Shown one piece after another: positions 13,538 to 28,100 of a stretch of 64,000 nucleotides of DNA. This DNA is from Anas platyrhynchos (lineage: Eukaryota > Chordata > Aves > Anseriformes > Anatidae). Under the pieces are notes generated by a model. It was not told the origin of the DNA. It made no database searches and saw only the letters and a list, made by a program, of their open reading frames with translations. The DNA is taken from assembly GCF_047663525.1 (NCBI RefSeq), contig NC_092597.1, positions 22,026,001 through 22,090,000 of the forward strand. The letters are read 5' to 3'. The translations under genes and the position numbers were made by a program. How positions within the stretch are numbered: position 1 is the first letter of the stretch; the number at the start of each line of letters is the position of its first letter.

Positions 13538-16500
13538 GGGATGGGCAGCAGCAGCGAGGAAGGCGTTAAGTGGCACTGACATTTTGAAGAGGAAGCTCAG
13601 GGCACGCACACTTCACGTGAAACGAAGCCTTCCCGAACTGCTATTTTTAAAGCCAGCAGCTGTAATGCAGTAAATGTCACGGATAAAAGTGCTTTATTGT
13701 GTGCAAACACCTTACAGAGCAAATGTAACCTCGGAGCTCATGAGTTCATCCCTACAAAAGATCATTTCACTGTCCAGACGTGTTCAGCAAGGTTCTGCCC
13801 AGAGGGGGAAGGAAAAAAAAAGGAAAAATGCAAAGAGGAAAAAAAATCTTTACTCCATTTTAGGACTGTGAAAGGCATTTACTAAGACATTTCTGTACAG
13901 CTAAAACGTTCTCTTTCATTATAATGTTATCTCATTAAATATAAATTTACCTGGGCCTGACTCCTCACTATCGGAATGATTTAAGACCTCTTTCACTAGG
14001 CAGAGAAATTAGAGCAATTAATAAACCTGAAATCCTTCTGCCACAAGGATTTCCCCTGAAATCCAGATTTCAGATAGCAGCAGGTTTAGCACTGGAGGGC
14101 TTCAGGGGAGCTCGCAGCCCGGCTCTCCCCGGCTGTGAAGGCAGCAGCGGCTGCAGCGAGCAACAAGTCTGCCTCTGTGCTGGCGTGATAAAGTGTCTGC
14201 TGGGGAGGGTCCCAACAAAGACCACTTCATCTTGCATTTCCTAGAAATCGGTTTAAAAAAGAGAAAGAAAAGGCAAGGAAAAAGCCCTCATCCCGAGCTG
14301 TGCTGATGGAGGAAGCCAAGGTGCTGCCAGCAGGTCCCTCCAGCAGCCTGCTGGGTGGGTGAGAGCTACAACAGAGCTGCATCGACCAAGGTTATTGCAC
14401 TGCAGAGATGAATAAAGCTCGGGTTAGCCCCCTCTTATGCTATTTTGCCCCTGGTCTCCTCATTTCCATGCTGGGATTTGGATTTGCCCACCAGCTGAAG
14501 CCCTGCGTGCTGCCAACAGCTCGAGTTTGGAACTCTAAACCCACGGGTGGTCATGCCCCAGTGCCCTCCGTGGGCCTTTCCATTTTCCTTCACCTTCAGC
14601 TCTTACAGACCCCCTAATTCCTGAGATACCTGAGTTTCCCTCGCTGTGCCTTACACCCGGGAGGGCTGCCATCCCAGCACAGCCGAGTTCCCTTTACCAG
14701 GCTGCTTGCCTAAACTGCATTAGATTTACGTTAAAACCCCGTTAAAAATATCTGTGTCTGTTCTGGCTCGCTTACTGCTCCCCAAAGACCCGTTTTACCG
14801 AGCCTCTCCCAAAATCTCCTGGCCCCGGAGCTTTCCCAAGCCAGGGCTGCAGCTCTCAGCCCTCTGCATTTCCTGCAAGACTGCTGGCAGCCTGTCGCAG
14901 GGCCACTGTGGGGAAGTGAAAACAACCCCAAAAGGACCGTATTTATCACCAAAACTGCATCCCAGGCCACCAGGGACACTGCCCTACCAGGACACGGCGC
15001 CAGCGACCAGGATGGGCTCAAATCCACCGGGCAGCTGGATGGAAGAGGAACGGACAATCCCACGGCTTGCTGGAAACCTTATAGAAGACACAGGTTGAAT
15101 GTTAATCAGAAAGAGGAAAGTGCTGATCATCACCATATCAATGGGCTCGGTTTAGCTTCCAGCACTCGTTATTGTCTGGAGCGGGCGCAGGGCTGAGGCT
15201 GCAGCGGTGTTTCCAAGTTGCAAAGTTATAGCTGCGGGCCGCTTCCCAAAGGCTGGCGTGGAAAGGACTGCAGCGACTCTCGGGATTTGAAAATAAAGAA
15301 AACCATGACAGCGTGGTCCAGGTAGCAATGCTCAGGAATGGGGTCTGGAGTATTTGACAGCGGTTCTGGTACAGCCCAGCACACACGAGGCTGGGAGCAG
15401 TTATTTTAGCCAACCATGGAGCTCATGAGCACACAGGGTTACAAGAAAAAGGGGGACTTTCCAGCACAGTGCACAGCAACCAGGGCAGCCCAACCAGAAT
15501 ATTAAGAGATGGCCATATTTCCCTCTTATTTACCACTGAAACACCACTGCAGCTCCTTTCTTCTGCATATAATCATCATATTGATGAACCTGGCACCGAC
15601 CCCGAGCTGGACACGGCTGCTTTGCCCCAGCACACAAAGAGACACAGGCACAAAGGCCAGCAGTGAGTGACGTTATGTTGGCTACCGGAGAAAAAACAAA
15701 ATCCAACTGCACACCCTCTGCTTGGCCAGGCAGAAAACACGCTCTCAGAAGTCACTTTCAGACCTGGTTTCTGAACGGAGAGCTGACTGCTTAGCACGGT
15801 AACGAGGCATGAAATGATACCTGCTACGACGCAGGCTGCTCCGTGCTTCATCCGTGCTGGCCACCAGGCTCGGCTGCCACACCAGAACATGTCCCTGCAG
15901 CATCCCTGTAGGGCAGGATGGTTCTGCAGGCGTGCCAAAGCAGCTGAGCCTCGGAGAGCATTGCTTTCTTGGCAGGTTTTCCTCCTCGCCTAAGGGAGAC
16001 AGACGCAGGGGAGCTCTACGCCTGGAAACAAGGCGATGAGTGTGGCCCATCAGATACGATATCCAGCTCTGATGCTCAGAGCCGTGTCACAGCGAGAGCC
16101 AGGGCAAACAGCAGGTTGTTCCCCAACTCACACCTTGTAACATTTTGCTGTTTGCTTCTTTTTTTTTTTTTTTTTTTGGAGACCGATTTCCTTTCTGAAA
16201 GCGCATCTCTGTCCTCCCCTTTGCTCAGGAGCCATCCTGCAGAGATTGCACAAGAGCATCTCCTTCAGCCAGCCCGATATTGCAAACGCCAGAGGAATTT
16301 GGTTCCCTCGTATCTCTGCCTGTGGGACCTCTGTTTAGAATATTTGGAATTGCTTGGACTCCTCCACGCCACGACCCCCCTGGGTTTCGCTCTGGCTCTC
16401 TTTGTTTTCGCCACCTTTCACCTCCAGGAGGTTGCTCCCCATCCCTGGGGGGTCTCCTCCTGCTCAGCTCCCCTGATCTTCATTAACAAATTGCCTTCGA

Positions 16501-17580
16501 TTTGCCCTGGGCTGTGGTTCAGAAATGCTGCCGGAGAACCCCAGCTTTGTCCCTGCAGGGCTCCTCAATTCCTTCACCCTTTGATGCCCTCTGGGAACCG
16601 AAGCAGACGATGCTGATTAATTTTTTGCAACTTCTACCTGTGGCTTTCCTGCACCGAGCTGGTGGAGGAGGTGGCGGTGGGGGAGCATTTCCTGAGCTCA
16701 CCCTGAGAAAAGGCCCATTCCAGCAGAAAATTCAGCCCTCCCTCCCGAAAACAAGTCTGCTCCTGCCTCCCCTCGCTCTGGCCCTGACGGTGGAATTTTA
16801 ATTGAAGTGACTGGGGCAGGAGGGGGGGGAAGGTGTGGTTTGGCTGCAGGACGCCGGGCCAGGACCTCCTGGACTCCCCACCTTGCCCTGACGGTTCCTC
16901 CTCCGGTGCCTGGGGATAACCCCGTGCCGTGCAGAGCTCTCCTTCCACCGAGGGGCACGGGAAGCTTTGCAGGAGCTTTGATGCCGAAGCACAGGGTTCG
17001 AGACCTAAGAATCCTCCCTCAATGTCCTGGGAAATCTGGTTCCTCTGCGTTTTCCCTGCCAGCGAGGTCAAAACCACGCTGCTCCGAGCTCGCTTGAGAA
17101 CAACAGCCGGTCTGAAATGAAGTGGAAAAGCCATTTCTCAGCTGCTTGTGAGAGAGGCCGCGGAAAGCTTCGAGTGTCTTCAAAGCCCAAGAGACCTTCA
17201 GCGAGAGCACCACGGTGCCCAGAGGGCAGAGCAACTGTGGGCACACGTCCCCGGGGCAGAGCTGCAGCTCTCGAGGGACACGGACTGGGTGGTGGCTCGT
17301 ACCCCAGACCTGCCCCATGTCCCCTTTTGCCACGCTCAGCTTCCAGTTTTCAATATTTATCCATGCTGCTGGAGGACAAGAAAATGTGGAAGGCAAAGAG
17401 CTTAATGGGGAACAGGGCACGTCCCTCCTGTGCGCTCTTCCTTCATCCCATGAGACCCATCTCTTGGTGATTCGATGAGAGGCTGTTTTTCCACCCAGGC
17501 TCTCCTTCGAGTCCCAAAGCCAGCGGTGACAGCATGAGAATGCTATTTGGGAACGGAACTGCAGGGCTGTCAGCTAGCCT

Positions 17581-17614
17581 GGGGGGGGTTAAAAAAAAAA
17601 AAAAAAAAAAAAAA
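17581..17614 (+). repeat. G8-TT-A24 run
   Basis: Eight G followed by TT and 24 A. No retroposon body with target-site duplication is recognisable upstream of it. Confidence 0.85.
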
Positions 17615-20600
17615 GGCAAAGAAAACCAAACACTGGAGGCAGGAGATGGCAAACCGGGAAGATGCCTAAAAGCCAAAGGAGGGTGCAGGCTGTGTTTCAG
17701 GCCAGGTCTGTCCCCAGGTGTGTGAGGGGAGGATTCGGGTCCTGCTTTCACAGGGACAGCCCCCGGGGCTCCGCTCCATCCCCAGCAGCTCCCTGCCCTC
17801 AGCAGGACGGGGAGGCAGCGGGCGAACAACACCCCCCTGTCCGTCGCAGCCCCAGCGCCTGCATACCTCCAGCAGGAGCCACCGCGAGCAGGCTGAGGCA
17901 CCTCGGCAGGCGTAAACCAAGCGCCTACAAAGGAGCCTTTGTGCCGGCTGGCGGGGAACAAGGCTTTTTCTGTCCCCGACCACCTAGCCCAGCGAGCGGG
18001 GCCGCGCGCTTCCACGCTTCCTCCGCCCCAGGAGCCGCGAGGGCAGATGGTGGGATGCAGACACGACCTGCAGAGCCCTGTGGGGGGCTGTGATGTGGTG
18101 GCACAGAGGTGACACTGCCCTTACCTCTCATCTTCCTCCTGCACCAAGCCCGTGCTGCGTGGCACCGGGTGGGCAGAGCTGTGGGTCAGCGGGGATCCGT
18201 CCCCGTGGTGCTGTCCCCACCATCCAAGAGCTCGGGCCCCCATCTCCTGCCTCGTACCCTTGTATCCTTTTCACCTTCACCCTAGTTCCCTGCCCCGAGA
18301 CCAGGCTCGTTCTTTGTTGTTTTTGGCCCGGAATAGATAAGGAGCCACGTGGACGCTTTCTCCCCCTGAAGAAGCACTGAGGATACCAGCGGCAGACGTC
18401 AGGGCTGGGCTGCTCACGTTATCCCACGCCATCAGAGGTGGCTCTGCTGCCAGCTGGGCCCGTCACAACACAGCAGCAAGGTGGCACACGGCTGCAGGGG
18501 GCTCTCGCAGAGGCTGCAGCACGGTTTCAACACCAAGGAGCCAGAGAAGGGGGAGAATTATGTGGAAAAGTCAAAGAAAAATCGCTCTGCTCAACACCTG
18601 GAGAAGTCACAGCTCAGTAATATTCGCAGGGAGGTGAAAGCCCTACTGCTTTGTGAGGATGAAACCCACTATTGTCTCCTGGTTGGTTTTTGGTTTGGTT
18701 TTTTGTCTTTAATGAAGTTCCCCTTGGCCAAAGATGTTAGGAAGTGCCTTCAGCAGGAGGATATAAAACCGAGGGTGTCAGCTCAGTAAGCTGTGATAAG
18801 GTTAAACAAACACGTAAGGCAAGGTAAGGGTGAGGCTTCTTGACAAATCATCCGTGAGAAGGTTAAATAAATTTCCCCCTTGTCAGGACAGCAGAGATAC
18901 GCGTGCTCACACAAAACTTCTGCTGACCTGGACGGTGAACACGAGAGGTGGGCGTGCTGGATGCTGGAGGCACTGCGGGCCAACGAGGCCATTGCTAGGG
19001 AAGCATCGGGGCTGAAGGCTGTAAGAAACCACTGAAAAATGGGGTCAGGCTTCCAACCCACCCATAAATGGAGGAGCGTTGGGGGAAACTGGTTTATAAA
19101 ATGCCAGAGCTGAGATGCAGACAGTTGGCCATCCGGCACTCGTGCACGACGAGCATTGATTCTGGACGCCCGCTTACTGAGAACTTTCCTGGTCCTTAGT
19201 AAGGACAAAGAACATTTGCCTTATGCAGAAACGCTGAGGAGGGAGCTCTGCTGTCTCACGGGCAAATGTTTTCTCTCCCTGTAAGACAGTAACACATTAC
19301 AAAGCACGGCTACGAAGGATTAAGGCAGCTCAGTTAATCCAAACTAGCACTCTCTCCTGCATTCCTCGCTAATACAGCGGTGACACAACCAGCCAAAACA
19401 TTTAGCTTCAATTCAAATAAGGTTTCAAGAAGTTCCTGCCAAGTAATTAAGCCCATTGAAGGCTTACGAGCGGAGGAACCTTCGTTAATGCTCCGCTGTG
19501 ACTCTCGGTGCCCTTTTCTCACCGGTGGCACGGAGCTGAGGAGCTTCCACCACCAGCCTCGTGCCTCTCCGAGCCACCCCGCCACGAGGGCTGAGCGTGG
19601 TCGCAGTCCATGGTTGGGGTTTCTTGGTGTTTCCTCGCTTTGTTTCCCTCCTCATGCCAGCAGGGAGAAGAGGAGAGGAGCCCAACGGGACCCCCAAGCA
19701 GTTCTTCTGCTACCCTCGTCCTGCTTTCCAATGAACTGTGCCTGCGCCCAAACCGGGCTCCTGCTCCCTGCCTTGCTAATCCTAACCTCTGCCTAAGAAC
19801 CTGTGCTTAATCCCCAAAGAGTGCCAGATGCTTCCGAAGGCAGCTTCCAAGAACAAAAATACAGCTCTCAGCTGGAGCTCCCCAAAGCCATTCAGCAGGG
19901 AGGATTAACCCCGGGGCCTTGGATGGAGTTTCGATGCAGTGGGCACGACCCTGCCCGTGCTGCGTGGTCTCTGCAGCAAGATTTTGGACTTGCTCAAGAC
20001 GTGGCTGAGATCATCGCTGACGCCTGCCGGGCTTTCACTGAGGGCAGCAGCAGAAACCCACTTTCAGGAGTGGGGTTTCGAAGCTAACCAGCCCCGAACT
20101 TGGGGTTCTGCAGGGACCCCAACCACGCTTCCTACCCAAAAGCTCAGGGTGGAAGAAATCGCCACCGGTCGGTCCCCCCCCGGCCCTCCCAGTTCCGTTC
20201 CCAACCTCTGGGTGCCACATCGAGGTCGTTCTGTTGGAAGATAATCCCCATCCTACAGGCAAGCAGGATTTCTGGCAAGATTTTAAGAGGGCTCCAGCTG
20301 ATAACCATGAAAGTTGGCACCACCAGGAGCCCAGATAAGCTTTTCACACAGGAAATTAGCGCTAACGTCTTGTAAGCACTTCAGCCATCAATTAAGGACG
20401 GTGCAACAGCCCAGCACAGTAGAACCGAGTGCTTTTTTCCCCGAATCGGGTGGGTTTAGACGGCAAAACAACAGCAGCAGGTCTTCGGTGGGGAGGTTTC
20501 TGCAGGAAATGAGGTTAGGCAGATGCTGAGCAATTAATCCTCCTGCGGCACAGGGCACAGGAGGATGGCACACGTCACCCGCAGAGCCGTCAGACACCGG

Positions 20601-23600
20601 GGTGAAACCCGCAGGCTGCCCTCCTGCACCTTCTCCAGGGCCATCCCAAAAGCAGCAGCCGTCCCACAGCCGATGCTGAGCCTCGTTGCACACCTCGGCG
20701 GCACCGACGGTGGCTTTTGGAGGAGAAAATGTGGGAAGAGAAGAGGAACCAGCAGTTCCTGGGCTGAGACGGGGATTGCCCTGGTTTTGAGAGCTGCCCC
20801 AGCAGCAGACCTGTGACTGCAGCAGGAAGGGGCTGCCCACGGGGTGTTATTTCCCCCAAAATGCATTAAGAAAAGCCTCCCAAGCAGGTTGATGCCACAC
20901 GTCTGGCTGCAAGCAGTGTCTGGAGCAGCTCTGGATAGGTATCGTACCAACACCCATCGCACCCATCCATTTAATAGATCCACCTTGTGTTACTTTGCAA
21001 TAATTTAATCGCTTTAATTAAAAAAAAAAACACTAAGTATTCCCCCAAACACCAAGCACAGTGCAGCCAGAGCTGGAAGCACCGGAGCTGGAGGCGGCAC
21101 CGCTGGGTTAAGAGCAGCCAGGGGCTGAAAAGGGCAATGGGGGCTGAATTTCCCCATTGCCCTTTCAAGGTCTCCAGGCAGGTGGGATTCGCCCACGGCT
21201 CCGGGATTACAGCACAAAGTCGTCGGCGAGCTCCTGAGGGCAGAGGAAGGATTTTCTCCACCCACTGTGCCACCGGGACATAACGCAGGCACCCAGCCTG
21301 CAGGGTGGGGGCAGCTCTGCTGCAGCTCAGGAGGGAAAAATCCTCTGGGGGAGCTTCTGGGCTCCAATTCCCCTCCCTCCTGTCCCCACGGCTGCTGGGC
21401 TGAACGAACTCACAGCCGCACACACCTTCCCTGGGTCTTAATTAAGCAAGTGGGATGATGAGGTATTACACGGGGGCCTTCATCCTGCCATGCCACGATG
21501 GATTAGCCTTTGGTGGCTTGTCCTCAGGCTAAGAGCTAAGCCAGACAGCCACCTAACGCGGCAGGCTGACGGGTCCTGGTTCCTAGCACCTCGAAAAGCC
21601 AATAATGGGGAAAAAAAACACTACTTCTGCTTCCTGGCTTCATGGGGGAAGCCTCCTCGGTGTCTGCACTACAGCATCACGCAGCCCCCAGCGCAGGCAC
21701 TGCTTTGAGACATCCAGCTGGCCAGAAACGTGCTCCCTGCCCCCGTGCTCACAAAAATGGGTCAGTCCCAAGCTGCACCCACAGCTCGCAAGGCGCATGG
21801 AAGCCCGAATCAGGCAGCCTGCCCCTCTCAAAGCCAGGGCTGGCAGAAAGTCACCGAGATCCAGGCTCAAGGCACCTCGGCACGGCACTCGGAGCTCGAT
21901 GCAGGGCAGGTCTCGATCCCCACAGCAACCAAAAAGCCTTCACCAGCCTGAGTTCAGAGGTCAGGCAGCGATGACCTAGCGGTGCCAAGTCAGTTTTTCC
22001 CCTCCGAAATATTTGCTCCTCCGATAGGTGATTATTTTCTGAAGTGAAAGAGCTCGGTCAGGACCTGGGTGCAGATCTGAGGTCTCTCCTCCGATCCCGA
22101 ACCCTCCCAGCCCACAGCTTGGCTTCGCCAACCCCGGCTGCTCCCTCCTGTGACCTCTCTGCCCTGCTCCTGAGCAAACACCACCTCTAAAATTAGAGCC
22201 CCGTGGCCGTACCTCGCAGCCACAGCCTGCCCGTCACATCGGGCAGATATTTCGGTCTCTCCGGGCTTTGCTCAGGGAGGGTCCCTTCCAGAAGCAGCAC
22301 ATCCCAGCGCTGCCGACGTACTTGGCGGATCCGAGGAGCACGTTAAGGGCTCTCCTAACCTCAGTGGATCTCAGAGCAGCAATTATCTGCAATTACCGCA
22401 GATAAAAGACCGCCCAAAACGCTAATTTGAACCCACCCTCCTCCCAGGAGCCCCCCGGTACCCGCAGTCACCACCACCCTGCTTCTCCCCCGGCCAACAC
22501 CCAGAGGCTCAGGATATCGAACACTGCGCCTTAAAACAATACAAACAAGATCAGAATAACACCGAGCTGCAGAGCAACAGGTCCAGAACTCGGATATGTT
22601 TAAAGGAAACACTGAACTCGGAATGAAAGCAGACCATGAACACACTGGGACTGTTTAAATGACAAACAGAGGCTGGGACAGCGCTGAAAGGTGCCCTCGG
22701 GGCAGGCAGGCAGGCACAGCACACCTCCAGCACCCCCAGGGTGGGCTAGGAAGGAAGGAGGCTTTAAACGTGTAAAGTGCTGCTAAGGAAAAGCACCAGA
22801 TGTCCAGAACACCAACATTCCCTACAAGTGCAGAGTCACTTCCTAGCGGGCTCAGCACAAGCCTTGCCTCCCCTGCAGGAGAAAGGCCGGCGCTCTGCAT
22901 TGCCTCAGACCATGAAGCTCCCTCAAACATTTCACAGCTCCATTTTTTTTCTTGTTTTATGGCTTTTTCTCCCAGCGTGCTGCACAAAGCCCACAGCTCT
23001 GGCTGCTCCACTCAGCAGAGGGCTGAGTTTTGGAGCTATCTGTCAGGCAGCCTCGGTTTTGTTTTCACAATGAGAACCCCTCGCCATACAGAGCATTTTC
23101 GGAGCTATGTCTCATCCCTGACCCATCTCCTGTAGGGCCACAGCCACGAGCCTGGCTCCAGGAGCCTAAAATCCATCTGCTGCTCCTGATGTGCTGTGGA
23201 CACAGAGTTTGAGCTCCCCCCAAACCTGCCTGCTATTTTTCTGGCATCTCTTTTGGGGCAAGGTGAAGCAGGAAGCCCAAAGAATCGCGGTGTCCGTTCC
23301 CTCTGCTGTGCTTACTGAAAAGCTCCCGACAGCAGGAAGAGCACGAACAAACCCTCACGAGCCCTGAAATGAGCAGTGCTGCTAATGAAGTGCTCCGCAA
23401 GGCACCACGGAGAGCAGCGAAGCGACAGGAACACAGGAAAAGGGGGAAAAAAGGGTTTTGAGGCAGACTGCTGAGAGCAGAGACACACAGAGCGGGGACT
23501 GGAGCCGCGCTCGGGCACAACCCCAGGGAACGAGGCGGTGGAGATGAGCAGCACAGTGAGGACATTGTGGGCTCCCGAAGTCAGAGAAAGGGGGCAGTGA

Positions 23601-24685
23601 CAGTCGTGGAGATGAGTAAAATGCCTCCGGGCACAGCGCCCACTGGGAACAGCCGTGGTGGGAGCTGTGAAGGGCGCCGTGCCCTGGTGCAGATCAGCTC
23701 GGTGCTGCACCAGAAGCTGAAACAAAACACCTTGCACCGCGCTCTCAGCCGCCTGTTGGTTGACATTTGGGGACGTACCAGGCATGGAAAACGTCGCTTT
23801 TACCCCCAGCTTCTCCTACCACAGCTGTAAGGGCAGCTGTGTTATTTCGCACGGCTACTGCTGTATCTTAAATAAAATACCGGGCGCAATTCATCCAATA
23901 ACTGACCATAGGCTGATCAAACGAAACTGATTTTGAGGAGAAGCCCAGCCTCACTCTGTCAGGTATTATTCCTAGCGCAGCTGTGTGTTATCTTTAGTTA
24001 TTTCAAGCCCAAACGTGGTCGGATTGACTCCAAGGGGTCTGTGCCAGCCTCAGCAGAGCCCAGGTGCTGGTAGCCCAGCAAGCCTTCAGGACCGACAGCT
24101 GACACAGGCAGGAGCATCTCCTTTCCTTACCACGTCGCACAAAGCAGCTTTCTGCTGGCCGTAAATGCTGGCATAAAACAATAAACTGCTTGCTCTCTCC
24201 CCTGCTCTCTCCTCCTCTCTCCTTTCTCAGCGAAACTCCCGGCGTTTTGCCTGGGAGTAGCGCTAGGAAGCGCAGCTCGAGCCCCGCGGGTGTTTTCGAT
24301 CAGACAGTCTGGAAACACCCAGGGCTCGCTTCAGAGGGTGCAGAGGAGCACGTTTGATCCATGGCAAGCCACAGGGCACTGGGAGCCCCAATTTTCCACA
24401 CTGACACTGGAACACAACCGGCTAAATAAGGACGGCTCGAGCAGGCAGAACCACAGGGACCTGTGGCCGCTTGGATTTCAGTTTGTTCCCTTTGTGTCTA
24501 GCTGGAGATACCCATTACGAGCACCCAACGTTCCTCCCACCACCCCGGTGTGCCTAAATGCTTCCCTCCTTGCTTCTGAGCTCATGTATGACGGGACCAT
24601 CAGGTGGCAAAGCCCCGGAGCCACTTCTGCCAGCCTCTCCCTCCCCCAAAACGCCCCCCTCGCTCGCCGCCCCCCTCGTCCTTAC

Positions 24686-25181
24686 CTCGTAGGACCAGAC
24701 GCACTGCACGCCCGCGAACCTCCGCACGCATCTCCCCACCTCCACGTCCTCGTGGGTGGTGTACATCTCCCGCAGGCACTCGCCGATGTGGGGCACCATC
24801 CTGCGCAGCACCTCCCGGCTCATGATCACCCCGGGGCCCCCCATGCAGAAATTCTCGCCCGGTTCCAGCGCCAGCTTCCCCATCTCCTCCGTGGTGCCCA
24901 GGCCGGTCTGGCCAAGGAAAAGGGGCTCGCTGCTGTTCAGACTCCTCAGGAAGTTCTCCAGTTTGTCCCCTTTGATGTAAACGTCGTCGTCGGCTCTCAT
25001 GAACCATTCGTATTTGTCCAGGTAGTGGTCATGCATGTACTTGAGCATCATGAACGATTTCTTCTGGGGAGGGTAAGAGTCATCCACGCCGGGCAGCGGC
25101 ACGATGGGGATGGGAATGGAGGTGTCCGAGCCCTCGCTGGAGAAGAACTCGACCTTGCCAGGAATGGTTTTGGACCAGGTT
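24686..25181 (-). CDS. CHSY1: CHSY1 coding exon 2
   Basis: The exon has a TAG acceptor at 25,184-25,182 and a GTAAGG donor starting at 24,685. Its 496 bases complete R100 and encode residues 101-265, beginning TWSKTIPGKV and ending VQCVWSYE. It contains the ADDD metal-binding motif and an NSS glycosylation sequon near residue 182. The following conserved human residues (MQQLFYENY) begin the next exon, which is not in the window. Confidence 0.96.
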
Positions 25182-28100
25182 CTAGGTGGCAAAAAGACAA
25201 CAAGAGCGAATTGAGCATGCAAACAGGCAGAAAGAGCTACCCAGCAGAGGTAACGCGGAGCTGCACCTCATCTGCTTCACAAATTTTCTTTTTTGAACGC
25301 CTCCAAGGGTTGTTTTTTTGCCATGCAAACAAGGACACTCACGCTGCACCCCGAGCAACTGGCTTAACATGCAAAAAAATCTGATGAGGGCAGCTGTAGC
25401 TGTAAAAAAGAATACAGTAAGAGCGGGTCAGGAGGGGTGGGCAGGGTTTCTTACACGTACTTGGTGTTGGTCTAACAGCAAAGGGAACCAAGACAGGCCA
25501 ACGACTCATACAAATGGATTTAATGCCTCAAAAGCTTCTCTGTGAGCTCTTCGGCATCATATCCCCCTCCACACCTCTCCTAAGCACCCCCAAAGCTCAA
25601 ATACCCATTCAGGAGTACTGACTTCCAAGGAGCAAACAGCCACTAAATTTCATGTGAACTTGTCAAGAGCCAGGATCCTGTGGGAAAGCAAGCAAAGGGC
25701 GGCTTCTCCGGGTGCTGCAAGGCTTTGGGAAATGCTCCTGGATGTTTGCAGCCACCGGAGAATCCCAGTAACCATAACCCTGTAGGGGAGAATATTTTCT
25801 AGTTACGTTTGGTGACTTTGCTCAGTCTCATCTACATTCAGAGCCCGACGTGGAAGCCCTCTGGAGGTGAAGGACACAGCACCTCCATGCATCACTGTCG
25901 CTTTCACCAGATGCCTCCCAGCACGGCTTCCTGGCCAAAAGCAGAGCAGATTTTGGGCAGCGCAACCCACGTGCAATTCAAAACTCGACAGAGTTAGCTG
26001 CCGCGCCGAGGTGGAAATCTAGAAATATTTCCGAAGAATGAAACCTTGGGTTTGCCTGGGAAATGCTGAAGCATTGAATTGGGGCTGAACATCAGCTCTG
26101 ACACCTGAACAGCTCCAGCTCTGCGTAACGAATGCCACACAATCACTCTGAAAGCTTTGTCTTCTGCATCTCTTACTCATTGGGGTAGTGCTCTGCTGGA
26201 AAAGTTGAGGTCCCGACGTCCCACAGGAGCACACGGTGAAGTCAATGGAAACATCCCTGTGACTTCCCAACAGAGGTGATGAGGCCTTTAATCATCGGTG
26301 ATGTAATTAACGCGTGGTGCTCCTGCTTATGGCTACGTTCTGCTAAAGCACTGAAAAGTGCCCCTTCTAAAACAAGACGAAGTTTCGCTGCTTATTTTGA
26401 CCGCCCCCGCCCCTTGCATACAAATAGTGGGGTTTGGATGAAAAGGCTACGTGGAAAAATGTTCTTCCCAAAGCAACGCATGATCCAAATTTACAGGCTT
26501 CCTCCCCAAAAAGCAGGTCCTTAGTGCTTTCCCATTTCAATCCCTCATTTTTAATGCTCTCGATACCCTGAGGTCTGCCTGCATAAGGGCTGGGAGCCAC
26601 AGGCAAGGTGGGATGTCTTCTCCCAGCCCAAGTTTTAGGGCTTTTCTGGGCTCTCCGGGAGCGGCCTTCACTTTTATTTATGTATTTATTTGCCTCCCCT
26701 CCTCTGTAGGTTCCCGGTTTAATTTTCCTCCCAGCTCTCTCCCCAGCGCCCCTCCCCTGGGGACCCCCTGGAGCATCGCCGGGACAGAGCCCCCATTCAC
26801 CGCAGGGGGAACAAAACGCATGGACGTCCACAAACCCTGGCAGATTTCATTTCCAGCCCTCCCGTTGCCTCAAGCCCCTTGGCCCAGGGCCAGTTTGGCC
26901 CCATCATTTCTTGGGCCCTGTCCACGGTTCAGTTTCAGGCTAAAACAGGAGCCCAGCGCCGAAATAACCCCAGGAGCGGCGCTGCCGCGGGCTGCTCCTC
27001 ATGCCCAAGCCACAGCTCGCTGCCTCGTGCATCCCCTTTTTGGAGAAAGAATACAAAAAGAACAGCTTGTTCAGGAAATGTTACTGCACCTAGGGAAAGA
27101 AGAACCGCAGATTTTAAGGTCGCTGCAAGCACATCCTTCTGGCCCCAGCCACCACCAGGACCAAGGATTGGTAAATGTAGGGATGGATTCGGATCAAAGC
27201 TGCTTTTAATTGCTGTCTCTGATGCTGCAAAGAGGCAGACCTGGCTCGGCCACGAGTGATTGCGCAGATCCACGTGTTACCGGCTGAATTTCTTGCCAGC
27301 CCTCCCATCTTTAGCTCGGTTCCCTGTCTCAGGTTATGGGCAGCAACCTGACCTGCTGGGCTCCTTGACAGAGCCCTGCTCTCCACGCACCACCTGATAT
27401 CGCTCTTCTGGTCAAAGGCTTCTCCAAGGGAAGATTTGCAGAACGTATCTGCAAATTAATTCCACCTTTGATGATAGTAATAAAAAAATAAAATATTTTA
27501 AGAGAAACCTGGCATCCTCCCAACCCCCTTGTGGATTCCTGGGTCCTCCTCAGTTGTTTTAAGGAATTGCAGCCCCGGTGTCACTGCCACCAGGCTCCTG
27601 CAGGGATCACCTCCCCTGTGGTCACCGCTGGTGGCCTCGGCCAGCTTCAGGTCCTGCCGTGCTCGACTCTGTCCAGAGCGAAATATCAGGTTGTGAACAC
27701 AGCCAATAAGTGCACTGCGCTGGTCATTTAAAAACCAGGCAGCTCCCAGGCTTATCTCCTTGGTGTAATCTGAGTCTGCTCGGTTAAACGGGAGGATGTG
27801 CATGAATCAGGACAGCAAGGCTCTGTGTTACCTGCCTAGGAGCAGCGCTGGAAACACGCGTGCCATGTGCGACCTGCTTTCTCTCAGCACACCAGGCACA
27901 GCACTCCAACAAACGAGAAGCCAGCAGCGAGAAGAGGAATGAAAATGCAATTTAAGCAAGCATGTAGACATAAAAATTAGGCAACGCTTCCTTAGAAGAA
28001 ACCTCTCAGCAGAGGATGTTGGGACTGCTCCAGTGTGGTTGGCTAACGAGTCAATTTTATCATCCCTCAACTGGCCGGGTAACAGCTGGGATATCCCACG

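Larger units (their letters stand above)
1..24685 (-). other. CHSY1 intron 2 (partial)
   Basis: This is the unspliced sequence between CHSY1 exon 2 and an exon 3 that is not in the window. I see no coding exon here with recognisable homology. It holds several CR1 fragments (listed separately), a 22-bp tandem repeat near 13,472, a GA-rich stretch at 13,088-13,130, and poly-A/poly-T runs such as A24 at 17,591-17,614 and T-rich DNA at 16,159-16,177. The GC content and open reading frames at 16-21 kb look like chance. The intron may contain enhancers, but nothing in the sequence alone shows one. Confidence 0.8.

Noticed and set aside
23560-23830. Plus-strand frame of 87 codons near 23.6 kb
   Set aside because: No homology, no codon bias and no splice context; it is in a GC-rich intron where such frames are common.
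24290-25384. Long plus-strand open frame (364 codons) over CHSY1 exon 2
   Set aside because: It is the antisense shadow of a conserved GC-rich exon. It extends past both splice sites without homology, and the minus-strand frame explains the conservation.
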